Origin: a virus
IMG/VR virus record: IMGVR_UViG_3300037502_003003
Span: 1-27,147 of that record
Strand: one strand, 5' to 3'
DNA length: 27,147 nt
Both the position numbers and the translations under genes were made by a program. Position 1 is the stretch's first letter. Every line of letters begins with the position of its first letter. The notes beneath the pieces were generated by a model. That model was not told where the DNA came from and searched no databases. It was given only the letters and a program-made list of their open reading frames with translations. Shown piece after piece: positions 1 to 5,825 of this stretch.

Positions 1-24
1 TTTTTTTGTTGTTTTGACTGTTTG

Positions 25-50
25 AAAAAAGGCCGGTTTTTAGGCCGGCC
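25..50 (-). terminator. Rho-independent terminator of the 63-308 gene
   Basis: Read on the minus strand, a 6-bp all-GC stem (GGCCGG at 31-36 paired with CCGGCC at 45-50) with an 8-nt loop is followed directly by six Ts (25-30). It lies 13 nt past the stop codon of the minus-strand gene ending at 63, the expected place for its terminator. Confidence 0.8.
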
Positions 51-62
51 GGTTTGATTGTT

Positions 63-308
63 TTACGCAAAATACTCAGTAAATTCCTTACGCCAAATTT
101 TTAACTCAGTGTTAAAAAGATCTTGTAATAAATCAAAGTTTAATTGTAGGTTTTTTGAATCGGACATAAACCTAATCCATAAACGCGAATCGATAACGAT
201 TAATCTTTCGATGTTTCTTTCTTTACACGCCGTATCGAAATAGGCATCGAAAAATAGATCTAAATTGGTGTTAAAAAACTCTTTTGTTAATTTTGTTGTG
301 GTTGACAT
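63..308 (-). CDS. Small hypothetical protein (81 aa)
   Basis: I do not recognise this protein. It starts MSTTTKL and is rich in charged and aromatic residues, with amphipathic helices (FFNTNLDLFFDAYFD, LLQDLFNTELKIWRKEF) and no signal or membrane segment. The frame is open back to an ATG at 350, but that codon overlaps the -7 box of the promoter at 348-378, so the ATG at 308 is the likely start; it follows an A-rich leader (AAAACAAACAAA) typical of Bacteroidota. The gene has its own promoter and a strong terminator, so it is an independent single-gene unit. It reads away from the non-coding repeat region on its right, and a regulatory or early host-takeover role is only a guess. Confidence 0.7.
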   Translation of the reverse strand: MSTTTKLTKEFFNTNLDLFFDAYFDTACKERNIERLIVIDSRLWIRFMSDSKNLQLNFDLLQDLFNTELKIWRKEFTEYFA

Positions 309-347
309 TTTTTGTTTGTTTTTGACTGTTAAAAAAAATTTGATATG

Positions 348-378
348 CAAAAATACACATACTTTTTATAAATGCAAA
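348..378 (-). promoter_or_regulatory. Bacteroidota-type promoter, minus strand
   Basis: On the minus strand a TTTG (378-375) is followed after exactly 19 nt by TATTTTTG (355-348), matching the TTTG / TAnnTTTG pattern known for Bacteroidota housekeeping promoters. The predicted transcript start is near 341, giving a leader of about 33 nt before the ATG at 308. This is the most complete promoter match I found in the window. Confidence 0.7.
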
Positions 379-420
379 TATTTTTTAATTTTTTTTAACA
401 TTATTTTTCATCTACAGAAC

Positions 421-596
421 GACGGCCCAAAATATTTTATAGGATCAATTTTAAAAAAATTTGTTTCCAGGACACAAATTAACCCTATCTTTTTAATAGG
501 ATATTTTAACCCTACAATTTTGATATAACTTTTTTTTATTCTACCTTTTTGATAGAACTTTTTTTTGAATCCTAGAAAGCTGGGACGGCCCAAAAT
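421..596. repeat. 13-nt direct repeat, two copies
   Basis: GACGGCCCAAAAT occurs at 421-433 and again at 584-596, identical, 163 nt apart. The second copy runs straight into an AACCCTAC motif, the first into TATAGGAT, which is close to that motif read on the other strand. Confidence 0.7.
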
Positions 597-632
597 TAAC
601 CCTACTAATCCTATGGGACAAATAAACCCTAC
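481..632. repeat. AACCCTA iteron-like motifs
   Basis: AACCCTA(C/T) occurs at 481-488, 508-515, 598-605 and 625-632. Related TAGGA/TCCTA pieces lie at 440-444, 497-501, 570-574, 609-613 and 640-644. The density is far above what an AT-rich background would give. Between the copies a 20-nt segment reading TTTTGATA(T/G)AACTTTTTTTT is duplicated (about 518-537 and 547-565). These may be binding sites for an initiator or repressor. Confidence 0.55.
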
Positions 633-768
633 AAATTTAGTAGGATTTCCGAAAAACGCTGGGATCTGGCTGGGCTGGATTTTTTGACCTCAATTTAGAG
701 ATCCTTCCAGTTTCCGGTTAACCAAGCGTCATTCCCGATTTTAAATCGCCTAGAAAAAATTTTTTTTT

Positions 769-804
769 CGGCCGACCGACCCGACCGCGGCCGCCGCCGA
801 CCGA
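769..804. other. GC-rich patch with GCCGACCGA duplication
   Basis: A 36-nt stretch made almost only of G and C in an otherwise very AT-rich intergenic region. GCCGACCGA occurs at 771-779 and 796-804, with CCGACCG between them and a GCGGCCGC palindrome (787-794) near the centre. It could be a binding site, a strong secondary structure or a processing or packaging site; the sequence alone does not decide. Confidence 0.5.
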
Positions 805-890
805 TTGTCTGTTTGAGCCGAAGCACGATTAATAAATTATTTATTTAATTTATTTTTAGATTTTTTTTGAGTTTTTTTTGTCATCATTTT

Positions 891-902
891 GTTGACTTCA
901 AC
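891..902. promoter_or_regulatory. Near-perfect 12-bp palindrome resembling the site at 10202
   Basis: GTTGACTTCAAC is a 12-bp palindrome with one imperfect central pair and differs by a single base from the perfect palindrome GTTGACGTCAAC at 10202-10213. Two related sites in non-coding DNA 9 kb apart suggest a shared operator. Confidence 0.35.
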
Positions 903-1192
903 GAAATGGTTTTGTACTTTATTTATTGGCATTTTGTCATAGTTTTTTTTTATACTATAGTAACTATATTACCTCATTATAATCTACTATAACCGAGATT
1001 TTTCCTATAATATTCAATGGAGTTTTGTTTGAGTATTTTTGGTATATATAGTTAGAATTATATGTAAATTTTACTATCATTTTGCATTGCCTTATATATG
1101 TATATGCTTATGTATGTAATTTGTATATGTATCTGCAAAAAGTCTGGTAGTTTGACTATATATTTTTGACAGTTTTTTTCAAAATATCAAAC

Positions 1193-1290
1193 TTTCAAAA
1201 ACGATTTTCCATTTTTTCAAAAACGATTTTGGTTTCATTCGACATTGCCCCTTGCCTCATTCGACATAGCCCCTATTCGACCCTACCCCT
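1193..1290. repeat. Two tandem repeat sets with 22-bp period
   Basis: TTTCAAAAACGATTTT is repeated exactly at 1193-1208 and 1215-1230, a 22-bp step. Immediately after, CATTCGACATTGCCCCT (1236-1252) is repeated as CATTCGACATAGCCCCT (1258-1274), also a 22-bp step, followed by a diverged third copy ATTCGACCCTACCCCT (1275-1290). A 22-bp step puts successive copies on the same face of the helix, as in replication iterons or arrayed operators. The cluster ends just before the terminator of the ribbon-helix-helix gene. Confidence 0.65.
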
Positions 1291-1293
1291 AAT

Positions 1294-1322
1294 AAAAAAA
1301 GCCGTGACAAATTACCACGGCT
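1294..1322 (-). terminator. Rho-independent terminator of the 1351-1500 gene
   Basis: A 7-bp stem (AGCCGTG at 1300-1306, CACGGCT at 1316-1322) with a 9-nt loop is followed on the minus strand by seven Ts (1300-1294). It lies about 30 nt beyond the stop of the minus-strand gene ending at 1351. Confidence 0.75.
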
Positions 1323-1350
1323 TCAATACAGTCAAAAAACAATTATCTTT

Positions 1351-1500
1351 TTAATCCTTGGATTGATTTTCAATTAAATGTAGAATAGTTTTCTCCATTG
1401 TTAGTAATAAACCCTTTGATCTATAAACCTTCATTCTTATTTCCATAAGTTTACAGTGGGTATCTTCCGACATCATTACGTTCTTTTTCTTTATAGTCAT
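1351..1500 (-). CDS. Probable ribbon-helix-helix DNA-binding protein (49 aa)
   Basis: The small protein reads like the ribbon-helix-helix fold: a short basic beta strand (KKKNVMMS), a first helix beginning EDTHCKLMEIR, a turn at YRSKG and a second helix (LTMEKTILHLIEN). Proteins of this fold dimerise and bind operator repeats, as in Arc or ParG-like regulators. An in-frame ATG also exists at 1506, but it sits almost on the predicted transcript start, so 1500 is preferred. The gene has its own -7 box (1517-1524) and terminator (1294-1322). The 22-bp-step repeats immediately beyond the terminator are natural candidate targets; that link is inference. Confidence 0.65.
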   Translation of the reverse strand: MTIKKKNVMMSEDTHCKLMEIRMKVYRSKGLLLTMEKTILHLIENQSKD

Positions 1501-1516
1501 AATCATTAATTTTATG

Positions 1517-1524
1517 CAAATATA
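1517..1524 (-). promoter_or_regulatory. Promoter -7 box for the ribbon-helix-helix gene
   Basis: TATATTTG on the minus strand matches TAnnTTTG exactly and lies 16 nt before the ATG at 1500. No clear TTTG is seen 19 nt further upstream, so the site is only half matched. Confidence 0.5.
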
Positions 1525-1608
1525 CATTATTTTTTATAAAAAACTATTTTGTTAAATTATTTTTTGTATTTTTACCAATAAATTATTTTTTCATTCAATT
1601 ATACCCGT

Positions 1609-1785
1609 ATGTCACAGAGAACAAGTCTTGCAGAAATTGTATTTTGGCTAATCTTTTTAGCCGATGCAACAAATATTACTGATATTCATTTTAGTTATTT
1701 TATCTTACCTGGAGTAATATCAGCAGTAGAATCATTATTAAGTAACTATTCAAAAAACAAAGAGAATTCTAATGATAATTACTAG
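1609..1785 (+). CDS. Small hypothetical protein with hydrophobic stretches (58 aa)
   Basis: The ORF runs MSQRTSLAEI ... SNYSKNKENSNDNY. It has two modestly hydrophobic stretches (EIVFWLIFLADA and YFILPGVISAVESLL) that could be membrane segments or a hydrophobic core; I do not recognise the family. It is the first gene of the early plus-strand operon, and its last 14 nt overlap the start of the next gene, which supports translation coupling. A weak promoter candidate lies just upstream (TTTG at 1563-1566 and TATTTTTT at 1584-1591). Confidence 0.55.
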   Translation: MSQRTSLAEIVFWLIFLADATNITDIHFSYFILPGVISAVESLLSNYSKNKENSNDNY

Positions 1786-1996
1786 TGATTTATTAGAATA
1801 CTTACATAAAGACACCAAAAGACCTAACAAATATTTTCTTGAATTAATGGCAGTTAATGAAGTAGGTGGTTTTGAAATTATGTATAAAATAATTGAAATG
1901 GCTGATATACCTAATAAAGGTAAAATTAATACTAAAAAGAAAATTTTAAGATTAGAAAATATTTACAAAAACTTTTTAAACCAATTAAATGATTAA
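1772..1996 (+). CDS. Hypothetical protein upstream of ssb (74 aa)
   Basis: A mostly helical, charged protein (DLLEYLHKDTKRPNK, then a lysine-rich C-terminal half with KGKINTKKKILRLENIYKN). It has no signal, membrane segment or motif that I recognise. It overlaps the preceding gene by 14 nt and the ssb start by 8 nt (ATGATTAA), so it lies inside a coupled three-gene unit. Its position suggests an accessory to DNA replication, but there is no direct evidence. Confidence 0.65.
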   Translation: MIITSDLLEYLHKDTKRPNKYFLELMAVNEVGGFEIMYKIIEMADIPNKGKINTKKKILRLENIYKNFLNQLND

Positions 1997-2417
1997 GATA
2001 ATAGTAAGCGGAAGAGTTGGAAATGATGCTGAATTAAAGACAGTAGGCGATACGACTGTTTGTACATTTAGTGTTGCACATACCGAAAAGATATATGGCC
2101 CAACTCCTAGCGAGAAAACAATATGGGTTTCCTGCAATATTTGGGGAGAACGAGGGCCTAAATTAGCACCACACATTACCAAAGGTACTTTTGTAGTGGT
2201 AGAAGGATCAGGTACAGTTAATTCATATTTACAAAAGAATGGAGACCCTGCCGCTATTCTAAACTGTAAAGTTGTATCATTAGAATTTGGAGGTAAACCT
2301 AATGGAACGACAGAAAGTACTTCTGTAACAAATACTGGTTATACTAATCCTTTAAATAATCCAGTGGTACAAGAGTTAAAGAATCAATTAAATCTTGAAG
2401 AAGAACTACCATTTTAA
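1989..2417 (+). CDS. ssb: Single-stranded DNA-binding protein
   Basis: The N-terminal 100 residues follow the SSB OB-fold: MIKIIVSGRVGNDAELK, the CTFSVAHTEK strand, the WVSCNIWGERGPKLAPHITKG segment and VVVEGSGTVNSYLQKNGDP. A flexible Asn/Thr-rich linker leads to an acidic C-terminal tip ending EEELPF, the tail by which SSB recruits replication and recombination partners. At 142 aa it is short but normal for a phage SSB. It would coat single-stranded DNA during replication and work with the Bet/exonuclease pair at 7678-9235. It starts within the end of the preceding gene (8-nt overlap). Confidence 0.95.
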   Translation: MIKIIVSGRVGNDAELKTVGDTTVCTFSVAHTEKIYGPTPSEKTIWVSCNIWGERGPKLAPHITKGTFVVVEGSGTVNSYLQKNGDPAAILNCKVVSLEFGGKPNGTTESTSVTNTGYTNPLNNPVVQELKNQLNLEEELPF

Positions 2418-2419
2418 TT

Positions 2420-2638
2420 ATGAACGCTGAAAGAAAAAAAGAATATAGAAAGGGAATGAATGACTATCAAAAGAAAAAGTATTTAGAATACTGCCGAAAA
2501 CGATACGACGCACTCACCCCCGAGCAAAAAGAAGAATTGTTTGCTAAAAGAAGGGCTTATTACGAAGCGAACAAAGAAACAAGACGTGCATACCAGAGGG
2601 AGAGATACCATTTGACAAAAGAAAAAAGAAACAATTAA
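2420..2638 (+). CDS. Small basic Tyr/Arg/Lys-rich protein (72 aa), related to 12203-12469
   Basis: A highly charged, probably all-helical protein with repeated (R/K)-x-Y units: KKEYRKGMNDYQKKKY, CRKRYDALTPEQ, RRAYYEANKETRRAYQ, RERY. I know similar Tyr-x-x-Asn helical modules from phage proteins near HNH nucleases, but no nuclease motif is present here. The gene at 12203-12469 encodes a related protein (MNDYQ-K/R pattern, AYQxxY), so the phage carries two. It starts 2 nt after ssb and is probably co-transcribed with it. A nucleic-acid-binding role is plausible from composition only. Confidence 0.65.
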   Translation: MNAERKKEYRKGMNDYQKKKYLEYCRKRYDALTPEQKEELFAKRRAYYEANKETRRAYQRERYHLTKEKRNN

Positions 2639-2643
2639 CTTTG
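2611..2643 (+). promoter_or_regulatory. Possible promoter at the end of the 2420-2638 gene
   Basis: TTTG (2611-2614), 21 nt, then TAACTTTG (2636-2643) fits the Bacteroidota promoter pattern, with a spacer slightly longer than usual. The -7 box overlaps the stop codon of the upstream gene. Predicted start is near 2650, only about 40 nt before the terminator hairpin at 2690. Confidence 0.35.
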
Positions 2644-2689
2644 TAATAAATGCTTTTCTATTGAGTTGATTAGTTATATAGTGTTCTTC

Positions 2690-2722
2690 GTAACCAGGTG
2701 TTAAATGCCTGGTTACTTTTTA
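2690..2722 (+). terminator. Rho-independent terminator after the ssb unit
   Basis: A 9-bp perfect stem (GTAACCAGG at 2690-2698, CCTGGTTAC at 2708-2716) with a 9-nt loop is followed by TTTTTT (2717-2722). It separates the ssb unit from the methyltransferase unit. Confidence 0.8.
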
Positions 2723-2747
2723 AAATCCATAATGAAAATGCCATAAT

Positions 2748-3020
2748 ATGGAAAACGAAAACAAAAGAGTTGTGTATTACCCCGACACTAAAGTTTTTAT
2801 CAAAAGAATTATCGAGATTTTAGAATTGCACCAAAAGTACAATCCAGATAAGTATGGTGACTTGAATACCGATTTAACCAAATCTTATATAAGCCGTAAA
2901 AGCATTACTGTAACTATGCACGATGAAACTTTTGACAATCCATATTGTAAATTTCCTACTGAATGGTTGAAACTTAATGATGATGAAATTATGCTAAAGA
3001 TTTTGAGCAATAAAGAATGA
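2748..3020 (+). CDS. Hypothetical protein (90 aa)
   Basis: The protein starts MENENKRVVYYPDTKVFIKR and has a mixed alpha/beta look with no membrane segment or motif that I recognise. The ATG lies 25 nt beyond the terminator T-run, after an A/T-rich leader (GCCATAAT). It is followed after 10 nt by the C5 methyltransferase gene, so the two probably share a transcript. A function linked to the methyltransferase is possible but unsupported by sequence. Confidence 0.6.
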   Translation: MENENKRVVYYPDTKVFIKRIIEILELHQKYNPDKYGDLNTDLTKSYISRKSITVTMHDETFDNPYCKFPTEWLKLNDDEIMLKILSNKE

Positions 3021-3030
3021 ATTTTACAAT

Positions 3031-4038
3031 ATGAAACATGGATCACTATTTTCCGGCATTGGAGGATTTGACCTTGCTGCAGAGTGGATGGGATGGGAGA
3101 ATGTATTTCATTGTGAAATATCAGAATTTCCACGCAAAATATTAAAATACCACTTTCCAAAATCAATATGTTATGAAGACATCAAAAAAACAGACTTTAC
3201 AAAACACAGAGGAGAGATTGACATTATTTCCGGAGGATTCCCTTGCCAACCATACAGTAACGCTGGGAAGCGAAAAGGCAAAGATGATGACCGTCACCTC
3301 TGGCCTGAAATGCTACGAGTTATTCGAGAGATACAACCACGTTTCGTTGTGGGCGAAAACGTTGTTGGCTTGCTTAGTTGGAACAACGGAATGGTATTCC
3401 ACGAAATTATTACTGATTTGGAAAATGAAGGATATGAAACACAAGCGTTTCTTATTCCAGCTTGTGCCACGAACGCCCCACACCGAAGGGATAGAATTTG
3501 GTTTGTTGCCCACGCCAACAACACAAGAACCAACGAGCGAGTGCAATTTAACGGAGAACGGAAGGAGAATGACGAACAATGGAGAGGACAGTCACAGTCT
3601 AAATATAAGGAGAATGGCATCAATGAGATTATTGCCCACACCAATGGCACAAAACAGAGAAACGACATTGGAGAAAACATTGGACAGGAAAGAGAAATAT
3701 GGAAAGGAAAAGAGAGCAATGTATTTGGAGAATTACGCGGTAATGGGAATGCTACCGACACCGACGACCAGGGATTACAAAGGGGCAAGGTCAACGGAAG
3801 CATTAAGCCAATCAGGCAGGACGGAAAAGAACAGCTTGCCAGATGCTTTTCATCAAACTGGCAAAACTTCCCAACTCAATCCCCTATTTGTGGCAGAGAT
3901 GATGGGATTCCCACCCAACTGGACGGTATTACCTTTTCAAAATGGCGAAACGAATCAATTAAAGGCTACGGAAATGCCGTAGTACCACAAGTTGTTTATC
4001 AAATTTTTAAAGCAATAGAACAAAGTATTGCTAAATAA
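3031..4038 (+). CDS. DNA (cytosine-5) methyltransferase
   Basis: Transfers a methyl group from S-adenosylmethionine to C5 of cytosine in DNA, probably protecting phage DNA from host restriction. Motif I (GSLFSGIGGFDLA, residues 4-16) binds the cofactor; motif IV has the catalytic PCQ (71-73); ENV (109-111) is motif VI; APHRRDRIWF (149-158) is motif VIII; GNAVVPQ (314-320) is motif X. The stretch between motifs VIII and X should hold the target-recognition domain, but it is unusually rich in Asn, Gly, Arg and Gln with recurring AHANN / AHTNG / ATDTDD units. This is exactly where a second long ORF runs in another frame (3173-3982). No linked restriction enzyme is seen, so it looks like an orphan phage methyltransferase. 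Confidence 0.93.
   Translation: MKHGSLFSGIGGFDLAAEWMGWENVFHCEISEFPRKILKYHFPKSICYEDIKKTDFTKHRGEIDIISGGFPCQPYSNAGKRKGKDDDRHLWPEMLRVIREIQPRFVVGENVVGLLSWNNGMVFHEIITDLENEGYETQAFLIPACATNAPHRRDRIWFVAHANNTRTNERVQFNGERKENDEQWRGQSQSKYKENGINEIIAHTNGTKQRNDIGENIGQEREIWKGKESNVFGELRGNGNATDTDDQGLQRGKVNGSIKPIRQDGKEQLARCFSSNWQNFPTQSPICGRDDGIPTQLDGITFSKWRNESIKGYGNAVVPQVVYQIFKAIEQSIAK
3173..3982 (+). CDS. Overlapping ORF of the LPTP / MMGFPxxW phage type (269 aa)
   Basis: This ORF lies wholly inside the C5 methyltransferase gene, one frame over. It is not a random shadow: it carries three LLPTP-type units (residues 111-115, 153-157 and MLPTP at 193-197), an arginine/leucine-rich FLFQLVPRTPHTEG segment and a C-terminal NPLFVAEMMGFPPNW block (236-250). 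I remember closely similar proteins from phage and prophage sequences next to C5 methyltransferases. They carry the same order: GLKCYELF-like start, a WYST segment, FQLVP, LPTPT repeats, then NPxFVxxMMGFPxxW. Function is unknown to me. No clear ribosome site precedes the ATG at 3173, so its start, and whether it is made as a separate protein or by frameshifting, is uncertain. A caveat is that database relatives may themselves be alternate-frame predictions. Confidence 0.55.
   Translation: MKTSKKQTLQNTEERLTLFPEDSLANHTVTLGSEKAKMMTVTSGLKCYELFERYNHVSLWAKTLLACLVGTTEWYSTKLLLIWKMKDMKHKRFLFQLVPRTPHTEGIEFGLLPTPTTQEPTSECNLTENGRRMTNNGEDSHSLNIRRMASMRLLPTPMAQNRETTLEKTLDRKEKYGKEKRAMYLENYAVMGMLPTPTTRDYKGARSTEALSQSGRTEKNSLPDAFHQTGKTSQLNPLFVAEMMGFPPNWTVLPFQNGETNQLKATEMP
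3503..3784 (+). repeat. Three dual-frame coding repeats
   Basis: Related segments near 3503-3526, 3629-3652 and 3749-3772 read (V/I)AHANNT, IAHTNGT and ATDTDDQ in the methyltransferase frame, and LLPTPTTQ, LLPTPMAQ and MLPTPTTR in the overlapping frame. The shared core is TTGCCCACRCCAA, changed to CTACCGACACCGA in the third copy. Confidence 0.6.
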
Positions 4039-4112
4039 TACTATCTTTGATTATTCTTTTGAACGGAGTGCAGCCCTTCAAAGGAATTGGAACAAACCTT
4101 TGTTCTAACCCT

Positions 4113-4147
4113 TGCCCCAGCAACTGCACTTGTTGGGGCATTTTTTT
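4113..4147 (+). terminator. Rho-independent terminator after the C5 methyltransferase
   Basis: A 7-bp stem (TGCCCCA at 4113-4119, TGGGGCA at 4134-4140), with further CAAC/GTTG pairing possible inside the loop, is followed by TTTTTTT (4141-4147). A TAnnTTTG match (TATCTTTG, 4042-4049) lies about 70 nt upstream in the same intergenic gap. Confidence 0.8.
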
Positions 4148-4154
4148 ATTTATC

Positions 4155-4898
4155 ATGGAAATATTTAAAGAAATTGCTTATTCTAAATTTTGTTTATCCC
4201 GTGGGTTAAATATGGAAAATGATATAGAGATATATCATGGTGACAATAATCAAATTTTACCAAAATTAGATATTGATTTTAATAAGGTAATATTTGTTTC
4301 TGACCCTCCTTTTAATATTGGTTATCATTACAATAATTATTCTGACAAAATGAAAGAAGATGATTATTATAATTGGCTATCTAATATTTTTGGCTCAAAT
4401 AAGCAAGTTATTATTCATTATCCAGAAAACTTGTATAAACACAGTTACAATATAGGTATGTTTCCTGATAAGGTTGTAAGTTGGGTTTATAATAGCAATA
4501 CTGGAAAGCAACACAGAGATATAGCTTTTTTTGGTTTTAAACCAGATTTTAAAAAAGTACCTCAAGATTATAAAAATCCAACCGATAAAAGAATTGCTAA
4601 ACGTATTGAGGAAGGTAAATCAGCTAAATTATATGATTGGTGGGAAATTAACCAAGTCAAAAATGTAAGTGCTGAAAAAACAGAACACCCTTGCCAGATG
4701 CCTCTTAAAGTAATGGATAACATAATAGGAATAATTCCTGAGGATTATATTATAATTGACCCTTTTATGGGAAGCGGAACAACAGGTTTATCTTGCCTAA
4801 GACATAAAAGAAAATTTATAGGTATTGAAATAGATGAAAAATATTTTAAAATTGCTAAAGACAGAATTACAAGTAAAATGCTTGTTTTAAATTTTTAA
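4155..4898 (+). CDS. DNA adenine-N6 or cytosine-N4 methyltransferase (beta class)
   Basis: Methylates an exocyclic amino group in DNA using S-adenosylmethionine. The catalytic DPPF (motif IV) comes first, 31 residues after the internal Met at 4212, and the cofactor-binding DPFMGSGTTG (motif I) follows near the C-terminus, the order of beta-class N6/N4 enzymes. HPCQMPLKV and IGIEIDEKYFKIAKDRI are also typical of the family. DPPF can occur in either adenine or cytosine-N4 enzymes, so the target base is open. The frame is open back into the upstream terminator (4047); I take the ATG at 4155, which has the ATC-ATG context common here, but family alignments would also suit 4212 (228 aa). With the C5 enzyme this gives the phage two orphan methyltransferases. 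Confidence 0.88.
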   Translation: MEIFKEIAYSKFCLSRGLNMENDIEIYHGDNNQILPKLDIDFNKVIFVSDPPFNIGYHYNNYSDKMKEDDYYNWLSNIFGSNKQVIIHYPENLYKHSYNIGMFPDKVVSWVYNSNTGKQHRDIAFFGFKPDFKKVPQDYKNPTDKRIAKRIEEGKSAKLYDWWEINQVKNVSAEKTEHPCQMPLKVMDNIIGIIPEDYIIIDPFMGSGTTGLSCLRHKRKFIGIEIDEKYFKIAKDRITSKMLVLNF

Positions 4899-4901
4899 CT
4901 C

Positions 4902-5825
4902 ATGAAAGAAAATAGAGATTTTAAAGGTGTATGGATTCCTAAAGAAATTTGGCTAAATACTGATTTGTCTATTATAGAAAAAGTCTTATTAGTTGAAATT
5001 GATTCACTGGATAACTCCGATAGAGGATGTTTTGCCTCTAATGAATATCTTGCAAAGTTTGTGCAATTATCTGAAAGTAGAGTTGCTCATATTATTAGCG
5101 ATTTAAAAAAGAGAGAATACCTTGTTGTTGTGTTTACTGATGGTAGAAATAGAGGACTTAAATTGCATCCACAACAAAGCAGGTTTGCTAAAAATAGCAA
5201 AGCAGAATCGCTAAAAACAACAAATCAGAGTAGTCGAAAACAGCAACATAATAATACAGTTAATAATACAGATAATAATACAAATTATAATAGTAGTCAA
5301 ACACAGTTTGACACGCATGAAAACGAGGAAATTAAAAATCCTTTTACCCGTAAAAAACTTGATGACTTAAGCACAAAAAAAGAAAAAGAAAGAAAAGAAA
5401 ATTTTGCGCCAAAAGAAAAGAAAGAAAAAGAAGTCAGAGACCCGAACGAAATTTATCAGGCCTACGAATGCTTCTGCTTGTTTCATGAATCTGTAACTAA
5501 CGTAAAATATCCTAGAACATTAAATGGTAACTTTATTATTAATCCGATTGATTCAAGAAATATTAAATTGCTATTGACCTGGATAAAAACGGTTAGTCAG
5601 GATAATCCAATGGATAACCTAAATATATTTTTAAAAGGAGTATGGTTGCTAAATGATAAATACATTAATGCTAATTTTAGTATTGGATTATTGTATCGTC
5701 AATGCACATCTTTATACGCAAAGGTTCAAACATTAAACCCGATTACAAGTAAGCAAAAATTGGAAGAACAAAGAAACGCAGAGGCAGCTGAATTTTTGAG
5801 GGAGAGATATGGAATTGTTAACTAA
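4902..5825 (+). CDS. Winged-helix replication initiator-like protein
   Basis: The N-terminal 90 residues look like the helix-turn-helix domain found at the start of many phage and plasmid replication proteins: GVWIPKEIWLNTDLSIIEKVLL, then NEYLAKFVQLSESRVAHIISDLKKREYL as the recognition unit, then a wing (VVVFTDGRNRGLKL). A long Asn/Gln/Lys-rich low-complexity linker (about residues 100-180) leads to a helical C-terminal domain (NEIYQAYECFCLFHE onward), the arrangement seen in DnaD-like initiators. It probably binds the phage origin or recruits the helicase loader. It starts 3 nt after the methyltransferase stop and shares its operon. Confidence 0.7.
   Translation: MKENRDFKGVWIPKEIWLNTDLSIIEKVLLVEIDSLDNSDRGCFASNEYLAKFVQLSESRVAHIISDLKKREYLVVVFTDGRNRGLKLHPQQSRFAKNSKAESLKTTNQSSRKQQHNNTVNNTDNNTNYNSSQTQFDTHENEEIKNPFTRKKLDDLSTKKEKERKENFAPKEKKEKEVRDPNEIYQAYECFCLFHESVTNVKYPRTLNGNFIINPIDSRNIKLLLTWIKTVSQDNPMDNLNIFLKGVWLLNDKYINANFSIGLLYRQCTSLYAKVQTLNPITSKQKLEEQRNAEAAEFLRERYGIVN

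Larger units (their letters stand above)
379..1293. other. Long non-coding region with repeats; candidate origin or control region
   Basis: About 0.9 kb without a convincing gene: the open frames here are short and lack good start contexts. The region instead holds a 13-nt direct repeat (421-433, 584-596), four AACCCTA motifs (481-632), a duplicated TTTTGATA-AACTTTTTTTT segment (518-537, 547-565), the palindrome GGTTAACC (716-723), the inverted repeat CGATTT-T-AAATCG (736-748), a GC-rich patch (769-804), a near-perfect palindrome (891-902), very AT-rich DNA (905-1160) and two repeat pairs with 22-bp period (1193-1290). Such clustering next to early genes suggests a replication origin or regulatory region; this is inference from layout only. 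Confidence 0.5.

Noticed and set aside
265-593. Short ORFs at 265-528 (plus) and 408-593 (minus)
   Set aside because: They run through homopolymer tracts, the promoter of the 63-308 gene and the repeat motifs, and lack a plausible leader and protein-like composition.
1193-1290. Tandem repeats as a CRISPR array
   Set aside because: The units are about 16 bp with 5-6-nt gaps and there are only two or three copies, so there is no repeat-spacer structure.
1166-1354. 62-codon plus-strand ORF
   Set aside because: It crosses the 22-bp repeats and the terminator hairpin and overlaps the end of the ribbon-helix-helix gene; the reading is a by-product of repeats.
3294-3803. Open minus-strand ORFs inside the methyltransferase locus (3294-3803, 3313-3579)
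   Set aside because: They lie opposite two better-supported plus-strand frames, show no domain pattern and their leucine/serine/proline-rich composition is what the complementary strand would give.
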